Shown here: positions 11,849 through 21,090 of the stretch, one piece after another
Position numbering within the stretch: the first letter of the stretch is position 1
Layout: each line of letters opens with the position of its first letter
Assembly: GCF_004803895.1 (NCBI RefSeq)
Contig: NZ_CP021978.1
Location: forward strand, 3,658,001 to 3,722,000
Direction of reading: 5' to 3'
DNA length: 64,000 nt
DNA from: Streptomyces hawaiiensis
GTDB lineage: Bacteria > Actinomycetota > Actinomycetes > Streptomycetales > Streptomycetaceae
The notes under the pieces: generated by a model
Told to the model about the DNA's origin: nothing
The model's database searches: none
What the model saw: only the letters and a program-made list of their open reading frames with translations
Position numbers and translations under genes: made by a program

Positions 11849-11881
11849 GCGCGGCCCGCCGCGCACGAGCCCGCACGCCGC

Positions 11882-11921
11882 CGGGCCCGCCCCGGAGGTG
11901 GAGACCTCCGGGGCGGGCCCG
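11882..11921. terminator. bidirectional terminator hairpin
   Basis: CGGGCCCGCCCCGGAGGT pairs perfectly with its reverse complement over a GGAG loop, giving an 18-bp stem. It lies between the convergent DUF2079 gene and the ABC permease gene and can serve both. There is no U tract. Confidence 0.75.
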
Positions 11922-11988
11922 TCCTCCGCAACCCCCGTGTGCGGTGGTTCTTGGGCGGCATTGAGCGGCGTTGGGCGGCAACGACCGG

Positions 11989-14568
11989 CTACTCCGTCGC
12001 GATCGCGTTCAGGACGTTCATCCGGCCCGCCCGGAACGCCGGGATGAGTGCCGCGAACAGGCCCACGAACGCCGAGCCGATGAAGACGCCGATGATCGTC
12101 GGCCAGGGGATGTCCAGGACCATCAGGCCCTCCAGGGCGAGCAGCTGCTGTGCCGTGGCGCCCCAGCCCATGCCCAGTCCGAGGCCCAGCAGGGCACCGA
12201 AGAGGGCGATGACGACCGACTCCATGCGGATCATGCGGCGCAGCTGGCGGCGGGAGAGGCCGATCGCCCGCATCAGTCCGATCTCGCGGGTGCGCTCCAC
12301 CACCGACAGGGCCAGGGTGTTCACCACGCCCAGGATGGCGACGATGATCGCCAGGGCCAGCAGGCCGTAGATCATGTTGAGCAGCTGGCCGATCTGGTCC
12401 TTCAGGGCGTCCTTGTAGTCGGTCTGGTCGCGCACGGTGTACTGCGGGTAGTCGTGCAGCGCCGACTTCAGGGACTTGTAGGCGGCGTCCTGCTGCCCGT
12501 CCTTGGCGCTGGCGAAGAGCAGCGAGTCCAGCGGCATCTTGTCGGCCGGGACGTACTTGGCCATGGTCGAGATGGACGTGTACATCGCGCCCGCGTCGAT
12601 CACGACGTCACTGCTGGTGATCGCCCGCACGGTCAGGTCGGCCGTGGAGCCGTCCTTGAAGGCGACCTTGATCTTGGAGCCGAGGCTGATGCCGTGGTCC
12701 TCGGCGAACTTCTCGTGCACGGACATCGAGTCGGGCTTGTAGGCGTCGGGCAGCTTGCCGGCGACCACCTCGGTGCGCAGGTCGGTCGCGTACGACGGGT
12801 CGGCCGCCGTGATCGCCGTCTTCTTGAGCGTCTTGCCGTCGGGGGTGGTGAAGTCGGCCTGGGTCCACTTGTACTCGGTGACCCGCGCCAGGTCCGGCGA
12901 CGACTTCACCGCCTTGACCGCCTGCGGGCTGATCAGCTGGCCGCTGTCGGACTGGATGATGAAGTCCGTGCCGACGGTCTTGTCGAGCTGGTCGGTGGCG
13001 GACGCCACCATGGAGGAGCCGACCACGGACAGGCACGCCACCAGGGCCAGGCCGATCATCAGCGCGGCGCCCGTCGCGCCGGTGCGGCGCGGGTTGCGCA
13101 GGGCGTTGCGCTCGGCCATGCGGCCCACGGGGCCGAACATCCGCAGCAGGACCGCGCCGAGGACGCGGACCACGGCGCCGGCGAGCAGCGGGCCGATGAC
13201 GACGAAGCCGATCAGCGACAGTACGACGCCGAGGCCGAGCCACATGGAGCCGTCCTTGGCCTTGTCGGCCTCCGACGCCAGGTAGAGGGCGAAGCCGCCG
13301 GTGCCGGTGAGGACCGTCCCGATCGCGGCGCGGATCCAGCCGGCCTTGGCGTCGGCGGGGGCTCCCGCGTCGCGCAGGGCGGCCATCGGGGAGATCTTGC
13401 CGGCGCGCCGGGCGGGCAGGTAGGCGGCCAGCACGGTGACGATCACACCGAGGACGAGGCCGACCACCGGGGTCGTCCAGGCCACCGTGAGGTCGTCGGT
13501 GGACAGTTCCATGCCCATCTGGCCCATGAGCTTCATCAGGCCGACGGCGAGGCCGACGCCCGCGCCGACGCCGAGCACCGAGCCGACGACGCCGAGCAGC
13601 AGCGCCTCGGCCAGCACGGAGCGGTTGACCTGCTTGCGGGAGGAGCCGATGGCCCGCATCAGGCCGATCTCCCGGGTGCGCTGGGCGACCAGCATGGAGA
13701 AGGTGTTGATGATCAGGAAGATGCCGACGAGGAAGGCGATCCCGGCGAAGCCGAGCATCGCGTACTTCATGACGTTCATGAAGCCCTCGACGTCCTTCTG
13801 GTTGGCGTCGGCGGTCTCCTTGGCCGTCTTCACCTGGAAGCCGCCGCCGAGTTCGGCCGTGACGTTCTTCTTCAGCTGCGCGTCGCTGACGCCGGCGGCC
13901 GCGCTGACGTTGACGTTGGTGTAGACGTCGCTCTCGCCGACCAGGGTCTGCTGGGCGGTCTTGGTGTCGAGGTAGAAGATCGCGGCGCCGGGGTTGGTGA
14001 CGGTGAAGTCGGCGATGCCTGAGATCTTCGCGGTGTGGTTGCCGATGGCGCTGAGCACGCTGATCTCGTCGCCGGGCTTCAGGTCGTGCTTGTCGGCGGT
14101 GTCGGCGTCGACCATGATCTGGTCGGCGCTCTTGGGCGCCACACCTGAAGTGATCTTCATGGTGCGGGCGTCGTTGGCGTTCCAGCTGCCGACGATGGTC
14201 GGGCCGCCGCTGGTGGGCGACAGACTGTCCTTGTCGGCGTCGACGACGGTCACCGAGGTGGAGAACACGGTGCCCTCGGCGGACTTCACGCCCTGCGCCT
14301 TGCGGACCTCGCCGAGCACGGAAGCCGGCATGACCGGCGGCTTGCCGTTGTCGGCGGTCGTCTCACCGCTGTCGGAGGCGCCCTTGGCGCTCACCGTCAC
14401 GTCGGAGGAGGTGGCCGCGAAGAGCTTGTCGAACGTAGTCGACATGGTGTCCGTGAAGACGAGCGTGCCGCAGACGAAGGCGACCGACAGCAGGACGGCG
14501 ATCGCGGAGAGCGCCATCCGCCCCTTGTGCGCGAAGAAGTTGCGCATCGAGGTCTTCATGACGGTCAT
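11989..14568 (-). CDS. FtsX/MacB-type ABC transporter permease
   Basis: The ATG at 14568 overlaps the ATPase stop as ATGA, giving 859 residues. The protein has an N-terminal membrane helix (KGRMALSAIAVLLSVAFVCG), a large extracytoplasmic MacB-like core, then two FtsX permease blocks. The blocks share the repeated phrase QRTREIGLMRAIGSSRKQ / ERTREIGLMRAIGLSRRQ. This two-block arrangement is usual for actinobacterial MacB/LolCDE-like permeases, which move lipoproteins or peptides or transmit mechanical signals. The substrate is unknown. It is the partner of the adjacent ATPase. Confidence 0.93.
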   Translation of the reverse strand: MTVMKTSMRNFFAHKGRMALSAIAVLLSVAFVCGTLVFTDTMSTTFDKLFAATSSDVTVSAKGASDSGETTADNGKPPVMPASVLGEVRKAQGVKSAEGTVFSTSVTVVDADKDSLSPTSGGPTIVGSWNANDARTMKITSGVAPKSADQIMVDADTADKHDLKPGDEISVLSAIGNHTAKISGIADFTVTNPGAAIFYLDTKTAQQTLVGESDVYTNVNVSAAAGVSDAQLKKNVTAELGGGFQVKTAKETADANQKDVEGFMNVMKYAMLGFAGIAFLVGIFLIINTFSMLVAQRTREIGLMRAIGSSRKQVNRSVLAEALLLGVVGSVLGVGAGVGLAVGLMKLMGQMGMELSTDDLTVAWTTPVVGLVLGVIVTVLAAYLPARRAGKISPMAALRDAGAPADAKAGWIRAAIGTVLTGTGGFALYLASEADKAKDGSMWLGLGVVLSLIGFVVIGPLLAGAVVRVLGAVLLRMFGPVGRMAERNALRNPRRTGATGAALMIGLALVACLSVVGSSMVASATDQLDKTVGTDFIIQSDSGQLISPQAVKAVKSSPDLARVTEYKWTQADFTTPDGKTLKKTAITAADPSYATDLRTEVVAGKLPDAYKPDSMSVHEKFAEDHGISLGSKIKVAFKDGSTADLTVRAITSSDVVIDAGAMYTSISTMAKYVPADKMPLDSLLFASAKDGQQDAAYKSLKSALHDYPQYTVRDQTDYKDALKDQIGQLLNMIYGLLALAIIVAILGVVNTLALSVVERTREIGLMRAIGLSRRQLRRMIRMESVVIALFGALLGLGLGMGWGATAQQLLALEGLMVLDIPWPTIIGVFIGSAFVGLFAALIPAFRAGRMNVLNAIATE

Positions 14569-15353
14569 GACGTGCGCCCCCGGGCGTCGAAGTCCTTCAT
14601 CCGGTCGAGGACGGCCTCGGCGGTCGGCTTGTACATCTCGTCGACGATGCGGCCGTCGGCGAGGTACAGCACGCGGTCCGCGTAGCTCGCGGCCACCGGG
14701 TCGTGGGTGACCATCACGATGGTCTGGCCCAGATCGTCGACGGACCGGCGCAGGAAGCCGAGGACCTCGGCGCCGGCTCGGGAGTCGAGGTTTCCGGTCG
14801 GCTCGTCCCCGAAGATGATCTCGGGCCGGGCCGCGAGGGCCCGCGCCACGGCGACGCGCTGCTGCTGGCCGCCGGAAAGCTGGGTGGGCCGGTGCTTGAG
14901 GCGGTCGGCGAGTCCGACGGTCTCCACGACCCGCGTCAGCCACTCCTTGTCCGGCTTGCGGCCCGCGATGTCCATGGGCAGGGTGATGTTCTCGATCGCG
15001 TTCAGCGTCGGCAGCAGATTGAACGCCTGGAAGATGAACCCGATCCGGTCCCGGCGCAGCCGCGTGAGCTTCTTGTCCTTCAGACCGGTGATCTCGGTCT
15101 CGTCGAGGTAGATCTGGCCGCTCGTCAGGGTGTCGAGTCCGGCGAGGCAGTGCATGAGCGTGGACTTGCCGGATCCCGAGGGACCCATGATCGCGGTGAA
15201 CTGGCCGCGTGCGATGTCCACGTCGACGTGGTCGAGGGCGACGACACGGGTCTCACCGGATCCGTACGCCTTCACGACCTGCCGCGCCCGCGCGGCAACG
15301 GCCGTACGCCCTCCAGTGCCCCCGTGCCTGGGAATGGTTACAGCCGAAGTCAC
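14565..15353 (-). CDS. ABC transporter ATP-binding protein, MacB/LolD type
   Basis: A 262-residue ATPase with a GTG start preceded by TAGGAGAC. It shows Walker A GPSGSGKST (about residue 57), Q-loop FIFQAFNLLPTLNAIEN, signature LSGGQQQRVAVARAL, Walker B IIFGDEPTGNLDSR and switch MVTHD. These are features of the MacB/LolD subfamily paired with FtsX-like permeases. It powers the downstream permease, to which it is coupled by a 4-base overlap. The upstream ~470 bp should hold the promoter. Confidence 0.95.
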   Translation of the reverse strand: MTSAVTIPRHGGTGGRTAVAARARQVVKAYGSGETRVVALDHVDVDIARGQFTAIMGPSGSGKSTLMHCLAGLDTLTSGQIYLDETEITGLKDKKLTRLRRDRIGFIFQAFNLLPTLNAIENITLPMDIAGRKPDKEWLTRVVETVGLADRLKHRPTQLSGGQQQRVAVARALAARPEIIFGDEPTGNLDSRAGAEVLGFLRRSVDDLGQTIVMVTHDPVAASYADRVLYLADGRIVDEMYKPTAEAVLDRMKDFDARGRTS

Positions 15354-15823
15354 GGTATGTCTCCTATATCGGTCAGCAGATAGTGAAGGCGGTCGCCTGG
15401 TCGACAGCCGCTGTGCGTGGTGCCGGAGCAGGAATCCGTCCGACGTGCTTCAGTCTCGCGGCGGGGAGGGGTCCCGCGCCCTGGTGTTCAGCGCAGTCTT
15501 TGTGCTGTGGAAAACCCCACCCCCGCCGGTGTGCCAACCGCCCCCCGGCGGCGTAAAGCCAGGTTAAGGAAAGCCCCCGGCCCGCCTCGTCCTCCGCCGG
15601 TACGAACCCTCCCCAGGTCGTAGTACGGAGGTACCCCTAGGGGCAGTCCACCGAAGGGTGGAGACCGTCTCAGGGTTCGCTCCACCCGTCGGCCCACTCA
15701 GGCTCCACCCTCCCGCGACGTCAGGGTCAAGTGGGAAGCTGTTGCGCGGCAGGTAGTTGCAAGGGGCAGGCATAAGCGACGGGACCCGGGGCAGGGTGCG
15801 GCCGGGCGAGGGGGAGGACCGGG
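15354..15823. promoter_or_regulatory. divergent promoter region, ABC pair / MFS exporter
   Basis: About 470 bases with no supported gene, between divergently transcribed transporter genes. It contains a perfect 10-bp palindrome CCCCTAGGGG at 15634-15643 within GGAGGTACCCCTAGGGGCAG, a plausible operator. The rest shows nothing definite. A regulator is not encoded next to it. Confidence 0.4.
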
Positions 15824-17317
15824 GTGGGCAGCACCAGTTCCGCGGCACGTGAGGCCGCACGTCCCGCCACAACCGGCCGACGCGGAGCCGTCGTCGCGGC
15901 GCTGATGCTCTCGATGGCGCTGGCCGCGCTCGACGCCACCATCGTCTCCACCGCCGTCCCGCAGATCGTCGGGGACCTCGGCGGTTTCTCCGTCTTCTCC
16001 TGGCTGTTCTCCGGCTATCTGCTGGCCGTGACCGTCACCCTGCCCCTGTACGGCAAGCTTTCCGACACCTTCGGCCGCAAACCGGTCCTCATAGCGGGGT
16101 CGGTCATCTTCCTCCTCGGGTCCCTGCTGTGCGCGCTGGCCTGGAACATGGGGGCGCTCATCGCCTTCCGCATCGTGCAGGGGCTGGGCGGCGGCGCGCT
16201 CCAGGGCACGGTGCAGACGCTCGCCGCCGACCTGTACCCGCTGAAGGACCGCCCCAAGATCCAGTCGAAGCTGTCGACGGTGTGGGCGGTGTCCGCGGTC
16301 GCCGGCCCGGGTCTCGGCGGAGTGCTCGCCGCGTACGCGGACTGGCGCTGGATCTTCCTGATCAACCTGCCGGTCGGCGCGGTCGCGCTGTGGCTGATCG
16401 TCCGTCACCTCCACGAGCCGCAACGGCAGGTCCCCGCGCACGCGCGCGTGGACTGGGCGGGCGCGCTCGCGGTGTTCGCCTGCGGCGGCGTCCTGCTCAT
16501 GGCCCTGGTGCAGGGCGGGGTGGCGTGGCCGTGGCTGTCGACGCCCTCACTGGCCCTGTTCGGTGCGGGACTCGCCCTGGTCGCGATCGTGGTGTTGGTG
16601 GAGCGCCGGGCGGCGGAGCCGATCATCCCCGGGTGGGTGTGGCGGCGCCGCACGATCGCCGCGGTCAATCTGGCCCTGGGCGCGCTGGGACTGCTGATGG
16701 TCGCGCCGTCGGTCTTCCTGCCCACCTACGCCCAGTCGGTGCTGGGCCTCACGCCCGTGGCCGCCGGATTCGTGCTGTCGGTCTGGACGTTGAGCTGGCC
16801 CGTGTCGGCGGCGCTGAGCCAGCACGTGTACCGCAGGATCGGCTTTCGCAACACGGCGATGCTGGGCATCGGCACGGCCGCGCTGATCCTGTTCGCGTTC
16901 CCCTTCCTCCCCTACCCCGGGCAGGCGTGGCAGCCGACGCTGCTGATGCTGCTGCTGGGCGCCGCGCTGGGCCTGTTCCAGCTGCCGCTCATCGTCGGTG
17001 TGCAGTCGACGGTTGGATGGGCGGAGCGCGGTACGACGACCGCGTCCGTGCTGTTCTGCCGCCAGAGCGGTCAGACGATCGGCGCGGCGGTGTTCGGTGC
17101 GGTCGCCAACGGGGTGCTGGCCGCGCGGCTCGGCGGCGCGGGCGACCTCGACTCGGCGGCGCGGGCACTGGACTCGGGCAGCGCGCCGGAGGCGACCCGG
17201 CGGGCGATCGCCGAGGCGGTGCACGCGGTCTATCTGGGCGCGGCGTGCGCGGCGGCCCTGGCGTTCCTTGTGCTGCTGTTCCTCGCACCCCGGAAATTCC
17301 CGGTGCTGAACGACTGA
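15824..17317 (+). CDS. MFS transporter, DHA2 (EmrB/QacA) type
   Basis: A GTG start preceded by GGGGAGG gives 497 residues with about 14 hydrophobic segments. The N-terminus has the DHA2 motif LAALDATIVSTAVPQI (about residues 33-48) with an Asp in helix 1, then LYGKLSDTFGRKPV (motif A) and the motif C region VSAVAGPGLGGVLA. It should be a proton-driven multidrug or metabolite exporter in the cytoplasmic membrane. A GNAT gene follows 8 bases later, echoing the exporter-GNAT pairing at the left end of the window. Confidence 0.92.
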   Translation: MGSTSSAAREAARPATTGRRGAVVAALMLSMALAALDATIVSTAVPQIVGDLGGFSVFSWLFSGYLLAVTVTLPLYGKLSDTFGRKPVLIAGSVIFLLGSLLCALAWNMGALIAFRIVQGLGGGALQGTVQTLAADLYPLKDRPKIQSKLSTVWAVSAVAGPGLGGVLAAYADWRWIFLINLPVGAVALWLIVRHLHEPQRQVPAHARVDWAGALAVFACGGVLLMALVQGGVAWPWLSTPSLALFGAGLALVAIVVLVERRAAEPIIPGWVWRRRTIAAVNLALGALGLLMVAPSVFLPTYAQSVLGLTPVAAGFVLSVWTLSWPVSAALSQHVYRRIGFRNTAMLGIGTAALILFAFPFLPYPGQAWQPTLLMLLLGAALGLFQLPLIVGVQSTVGWAERGTTTASVLFCRQSGQTIGAAVFGAVANGVLAARLGGAGDLDSAARALDSGSAPEATRRAIAEAVHAVYLGAACAAALAFLVLLFLAPRKFPVLND

Positions 17318-17325
17318 CCGTCCGT

Positions 17326-17847
17326 ATGCTCCCGCCCATGGTGGCCTTGGAGCCCTTGCGGCCGGATCACGCGGACGCGTTGCTGGCCTTCGAGCGGGAG
17401 AACCGGGCGTACTTCGCCCGTACGGTGCCGGACCGCGGGGACACCTTCTTCACGGCGGCGGGGTTCGCCGCACGCCTCCAGGCGCTCCTCGACGAGCAGC
17501 ACGCGCGCGTGTGCCGCTTCCACGTAGTCCTCGGGGAGGACGGCGAGCTGATCGGCCGGATCAACCTGATAGACCTGGTGGACGGCAGCGCCGAACTCGG
17601 CTACCGCATCGGCGAACAGGCGGCCGGCCGGGGCGTGGCGACGGCAGCCGTCGCGCAGGTGTGCCGGCTGGCCGCCACCGACTACGGCCTGGCGTCCCTC
17701 ACCGCGGTCACGACCCTGGACAACGCGGCTTCCATGAGGGTCCTGGCCCGTAACGGTTTCACGCGGGTGGAGAACACGACGGTGGGTGGACAGCCGGGGG
17801 TCCGTTACGAGCGCCGGCACCTCGGCACCGCCCCCGACAGCCCTTAG
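17326..17847 (+). CDS. GNAT-family N-acetyltransferase (RimJ/RimL-like)
   Basis: A 173-residue protein with the RimJ/RimL-like layout: LEPLRPDHADALLAFERENRAYF, the ELGYRIGEQAAGRGVATAAV acetyl-CoA site (motif A G-x-G-V-A), and TTLDNAASMRVLARNGF near the end. Family members acetylate protein N-termini or small amines; the substrate is open. No ribosome site separates the ATG at 17326 from that at 17338, so the start is uncertain by four residues. It begins 8 bases after the exporter stop and is probably co-translated. Confidence 0.85.
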   Translation: MLPPMVALEPLRPDHADALLAFERENRAYFARTVPDRGDTFFTAAGFAARLQALLDEQHARVCRFHVVLGEDGELIGRINLIDLVDGSAELGYRIGEQAAGRGVATAAVAQVCRLAATDYGLASLTAVTTLDNAASMRVLARNGFTRVENTTVGGQPGVRYERRHLGTAPDSP

Positions 17848-17928
17848 GGCACGACCCCGACCCGTTTCAGGGTCCGAACACTCTTGCGGGTGACGCGGAG
17901 TGACGGGCCGTGCGTGTCTGCTGGTGGC

Positions 17929-18265
17929 ATGGACTTCAACAGGCGCACGGCGATGGCGGCGGGACTCGGGGCGATGGCGGCGGGCAGCGGCAGCACGGCC
18001 GCAGCCCGGGCGGCCGTGCCCATGACGGTGACGGTGACGGTGCAGGGCGAGTCCGCAGTGCGGACGAACATCCCGGTGGTGAGGGACCGCCGGGCCGCCA
18101 GGGGCCGGCACCTGCGGTTACGGACGAGGTAGGGCCGACGTCAACGTCACCGTCCTCGCGGGGAGTTCGGTCACGCGCCGCACCGACCGGCGACTGACCT
18201 TCCGGGCGACGCTCGACGATCACGCCGAAGTGCCCGCGTCCGTGGCGCTGATCCACCTCAGGTGA
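17929..18265 (+). pseudogene. probable frameshifted gene with twin-arginine-like N-terminus
   Basis: From ATG 17929 the frame reads MDFNRRTAMAAGLGAMAAG, a short TAT-like signal, then VTVTVTVQGES, and degenerates into Arg-rich sequence ending at 18132 with a rare TTA codon. A sensible continuation (RADVNVTVLAGSSVTRR, LTFRATLDDHAEVPASVAL) sits in the next frame and stops at 18263-18265. This looks like a small secreted protein gene broken by a frameshift between about 18060 and 18130. A sequencing error is an alternative. Confidence 0.5.
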
Positions 18266-18344
18266 CGCACCGGGAACCGCGAAAAATCTGATTTAACACG
18301 GGTAACACCCGAGGTCGGAAAGGCAAGCGCGTACCGACCGATCA

Positions 18345-18356
18345 GTTTGCGCAAAC
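18345..18356. promoter_or_regulatory. 12-bp palindrome upstream of the symporter operon
   Basis: GTTTGCGCAAAC is a perfect palindrome about 100 bases before the DUF485 gene, with a further GCGCAAG just downstream. It is in the expected promoter zone, so it is a candidate operator. The binding protein is unknown. Confidence 0.45.
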
Positions 18357-18456
18357 CCTCGCGCAAGACCCGTACTCCGAAGTAGCGTGCGTGGCTCCCG
18401 CCCCCCACCTCCCTGCGGTCCGCCGCACCGGATCCAACCCTCGCAAGGAGTACGGG

Positions 18457-18906
18457 ATGTCCTATGACCCGTCCCCGTCCCACCCGTACCGACCACCCGG
18501 TCCGACCCCGGCCTACGACCCGTACACGTACGACACCTACCCCTGGGCACCGTATGAGGCGCCCGAACCGGCCGGCCGGCGTCCCCAGCGCCACGCCGCG
18601 CTCGGGCACCACAGCGACCTGCGGGTCCTGCGCAGCGCCTACCGCTGGCAGCGGCGCGTGGCCACGCTCACGGCGCTCGGCTACTTCGTCCTGTTCCTGA
18701 TCCTGTCGGCGTTCGCACCGTCGTTCATGACGAGCACCGTCACCGACGGCCTGCCCACCGGCCTGCTGCTCGCCCTCGTCCAGGTCCCCGTGACCTGGCT
18801 GGCGATCGCCCTGTACGAGCAGACGGCCCGCCGTCGCGTCGACCCGATCGCGGACCGGATACGCAAGCAGGCCGAGCTGGACGTGAAGCGCGAGGGGGGC
18901 CGGTGA
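18457..18906 (+). CDS. DUF485 membrane protein
   Basis: A 149-residue protein starting at an ATG with AAGGAG 7 bases upstream. An N-terminal Pro/Tyr-rich cytoplasmic tail is followed by LRVLRSAYRWQRRVATLTALGYF and two membrane helices, the DUF485 layout. DUF485 proteins are encoded immediately before acetate/solute symporters and are thought to be accessory subunits. Here the stop overlaps the symporter start as GTGA, matching that pattern. Confidence 0.85.
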   Translation: MSYDPSPSHPYRPPGPTPAYDPYTYDTYPWAPYEAPEPAGRRPQRHAALGHHSDLRVLRSAYRWQRRVATLTALGYFVLFLILSAFAPSFMTSTVTDGLPTGLLLALVQVPVTWLAIALYEQTARRRVDPIADRIRKQAELDVKREGGR

Positions 18907-20516
18907 CCACCGATTTCAGCGGCAACGCCCAGGCGATGTCCCTCGTCGGCTTCTCCGCCGTCGCCACGATCACGCTGCTGCTGTGCGTGATGACGGGCCC
19001 CGACCGGGACGACCTGGACGAGTTCTACACCGGCTACAGCTCCCTTTCCCCCATGCGCAACGGCCTGGCCATCGCCGGCGACTACATCTCCGCCGCGACC
19101 GTCCTCGGCACCGGCGGCGTCATCGCGCTGTTCGGCTACGACGGGATCGTGCTGGCGCTGAGCACGGCCCTGTCGCTGATGCTGCTGATGTTCCTGCTGG
19201 CCGAACCGCTGCGCAACGCGGGCCGGTTCACCATGGGCGACGCGCTGACCCGCCGGATGCCGGGACGCGCTGTCCGTATCGCGGCCTGTGCGGTCACCCT
19301 GGCGGCACTGCTGCCGCTGATGCTGGTCCAGCTGGCGGGCACGGGACAGCTGATGGCGTTCATCCTCGGGTTCTCCGGCGAGTCACTGCAGACGGGCTGC
19401 ATCATCGGCGTGGGCGCGCTGATGATCAGCTACGCGGCGATCGGCGGGATGAAGGGCACCGCCCTCATCCAGATCCTGAAGATCGTGATGCTGCTCGGCT
19501 CCGGCATGGTGGTCTCGGTGCTGATCCTCAACCGGTTCGACTGGGACCCGGGAGCCCTGTTCGACGCGGCCGCCCAGAACAGCGGCGTGGGCTCGGCGTT
19601 CCTCTCCTCGGGCCTGCAGTTCGCGGGCGGAGCCAGTCCCGACCTGGACATGATCACCGCGCAGCTGACGGTGGTCCTCGGCGGTGGCGTCCTGCCGCAC
19701 GTCACCATGCGCATGTACACGGCCTCCAGCGCCCGGCAGGTGCGGCGTTCGATGTCCTGGGCGGTGTCGGGCGTGGCCCTGTTCGTGCTCGTCATCACGG
19801 TCGTCGGCTTCGGCGCGACCGCGCTGGTCGGGCGGGAGCTGATCGCACAGGTCGACCCGCAGGGCAACACGGCGTATCTGCTGGGATCACAGGCGGCGTT
19901 CGGAGCGGACGTGTCGTCGGCGGAGACGTTCCTGTTCACGACCGTCACCACAGCGGTCTTCCTCACGCTGCTCGCCTCCGTCGCCGGCATGATCCTGGCC
20001 TGCGCCAACTCCCTCGCGCACGACGTGTTCGCGGCCCGGGTGCAGGAGATGTCGCCGCGGCGCGAGATGACCGTGGCACGGCTGTCGGCCCTGGCCGTGG
20101 GCATCCCCGCGATCATCCTGGCCACCCAGGTCCAGCACCGCAGCCTGCAACCGCTGGTGACGCTGTCCTTCTGCCTGGGCGCCTCGGCCATCGCGCCCGC
20201 GCTGGTCTACAGCCTCTTCTGGCGCCGCTATACGCGAACGGGCCTGCTCAGCACGCTCATCGGCGGCTCCCTGGCCGTCCTGCTGCTGATGCCGGGCACC
20301 AATCTGGTCTCCGGCTCGCCGGTCTCGGCCTTCCCCGAAGCCGACTTCAACTGGTTCCCGTTCACCACCACGGGCCTGCTCTCCATACCCCTGGGCTTCG
20401 CCTGCGGCTGGCTGGGCACGATGGCCTCCGGCCGCCGGAAGTCGGAGGAGCAGCGCCACCAGTACGAGGCGGTGGAGGCCTGGATCCTGGCGGGTGCGGT
20501 ACGCAGGGACGACTGA
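18903..20516 (+). CDS. sodium/solute symporter, ActP-like (SSS family)
   Basis: A 537-residue polytopic protein with about 13 hydrophobic segments. The early segment DEFYTGYSSLSPMRNGLAIAGDYISAATVLG is the SSS-family signature of cation/acetate symporters, and SYAAIGGMKGTALIQILKIV is the conserved block around helix 5. With the preceding DUF485 gene it resembles yjcH-actP units that take up acetate or other short monocarboxylates with sodium or protons. The exact substrate is inferred. The GTG start is embedded in the DUF485 stop codon. Confidence 0.9.
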   Translation: MTTDFSGNAQAMSLVGFSAVATITLLLCVMTGPDRDDLDEFYTGYSSLSPMRNGLAIAGDYISAATVLGTGGVIALFGYDGIVLALSTALSLMLLMFLLAEPLRNAGRFTMGDALTRRMPGRAVRIAACAVTLAALLPLMLVQLAGTGQLMAFILGFSGESLQTGCIIGVGALMISYAAIGGMKGTALIQILKIVMLLGSGMVVSVLILNRFDWDPGALFDAAAQNSGVGSAFLSSGLQFAGGASPDLDMITAQLTVVLGGGVLPHVTMRMYTASSARQVRRSMSWAVSGVALFVLVITVVGFGATALVGRELIAQVDPQGNTAYLLGSQAAFGADVSSAETFLFTTVTTAVFLTLLASVAGMILACANSLAHDVFAARVQEMSPRREMTVARLSALAVGIPAIILATQVQHRSLQPLVTLSFCLGASAIAPALVYSLFWRRYTRTGLLSTLIGGSLAVLLLMPGTNLVSGSPVSAFPEADFNWFPFTTTGLLSIPLGFACGWLGTMASGRRKSEEQRHQYEAVEAWILAGAVRRDD

Positions 20517-20597
20517 CGCGGAAACCAGGCCGGGCCGGCCGACTGGCTGGCTGGCCGACTGGCCGACTGGCCTGGCTGGCCTGGCTGGCTGGCTGGC

Positions 20598-20641
<44 letters not shown>

Positions 20642-20812
20642 ACGCCGCAGCGCATGGGCGCGCACGGCGTCACTGCGCGCCGGCGCGGACTCGCACGGCC
20701 GGTGGCAGACCGCGTCGGCCCGGCCGACCTCGCGCGATGCGACCTCCCGCCAGCGCCGCGTACGGGCGGCGGGGTCGGCCGGCCGTGCGCTGCCGACGGC
20801 GGACAGCCCTCT

Positions 20813-20997
20813 GCTCGTACGAGCGCCGGCTCGCGTCAGCCACGAGCGCCGGCCCCCGTCTCGTACGAGCGATGGCCCGCGTCACGCACAAACGACGGCC
20901 CGCGGCACGTACAAGCGACGGCCCGCGTCACGTACAAACGGACGGCCCGCGTCACGTACGAGCGACGGCCCGCGGCACGCACAACCGCCGGACCGCC
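20813..20997. repeat. 23-bp tandem repeat, about eight copies
   Basis: Units start at 20813, 20836, 20859, 20882, 20905, 20928 (24 bp), 20952 and 20975. The shared core is CGTACRARCGAYGGCCCGCG, most regular in the central copies. The unit is not a multiple of three and codes for nothing evident. There are no spacers, so it is not a CRISPR array. Confidence 0.85.
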
Positions 20998-21090
20998 GGC
21001 GTCACCTGCGACCGACCGGCGCCCCGTGGCCTGAGACCGACCGGCGACCGGTGGCCCCCGGCGCCGCCCGCGTACGCCCCGCCGGCGGCG

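Noticed and set aside
20813..20997. Repeats considered as a CRISPR array
   Set aside because: Units are contiguous with no spacers, are degenerate, and no cas genes are nearby.
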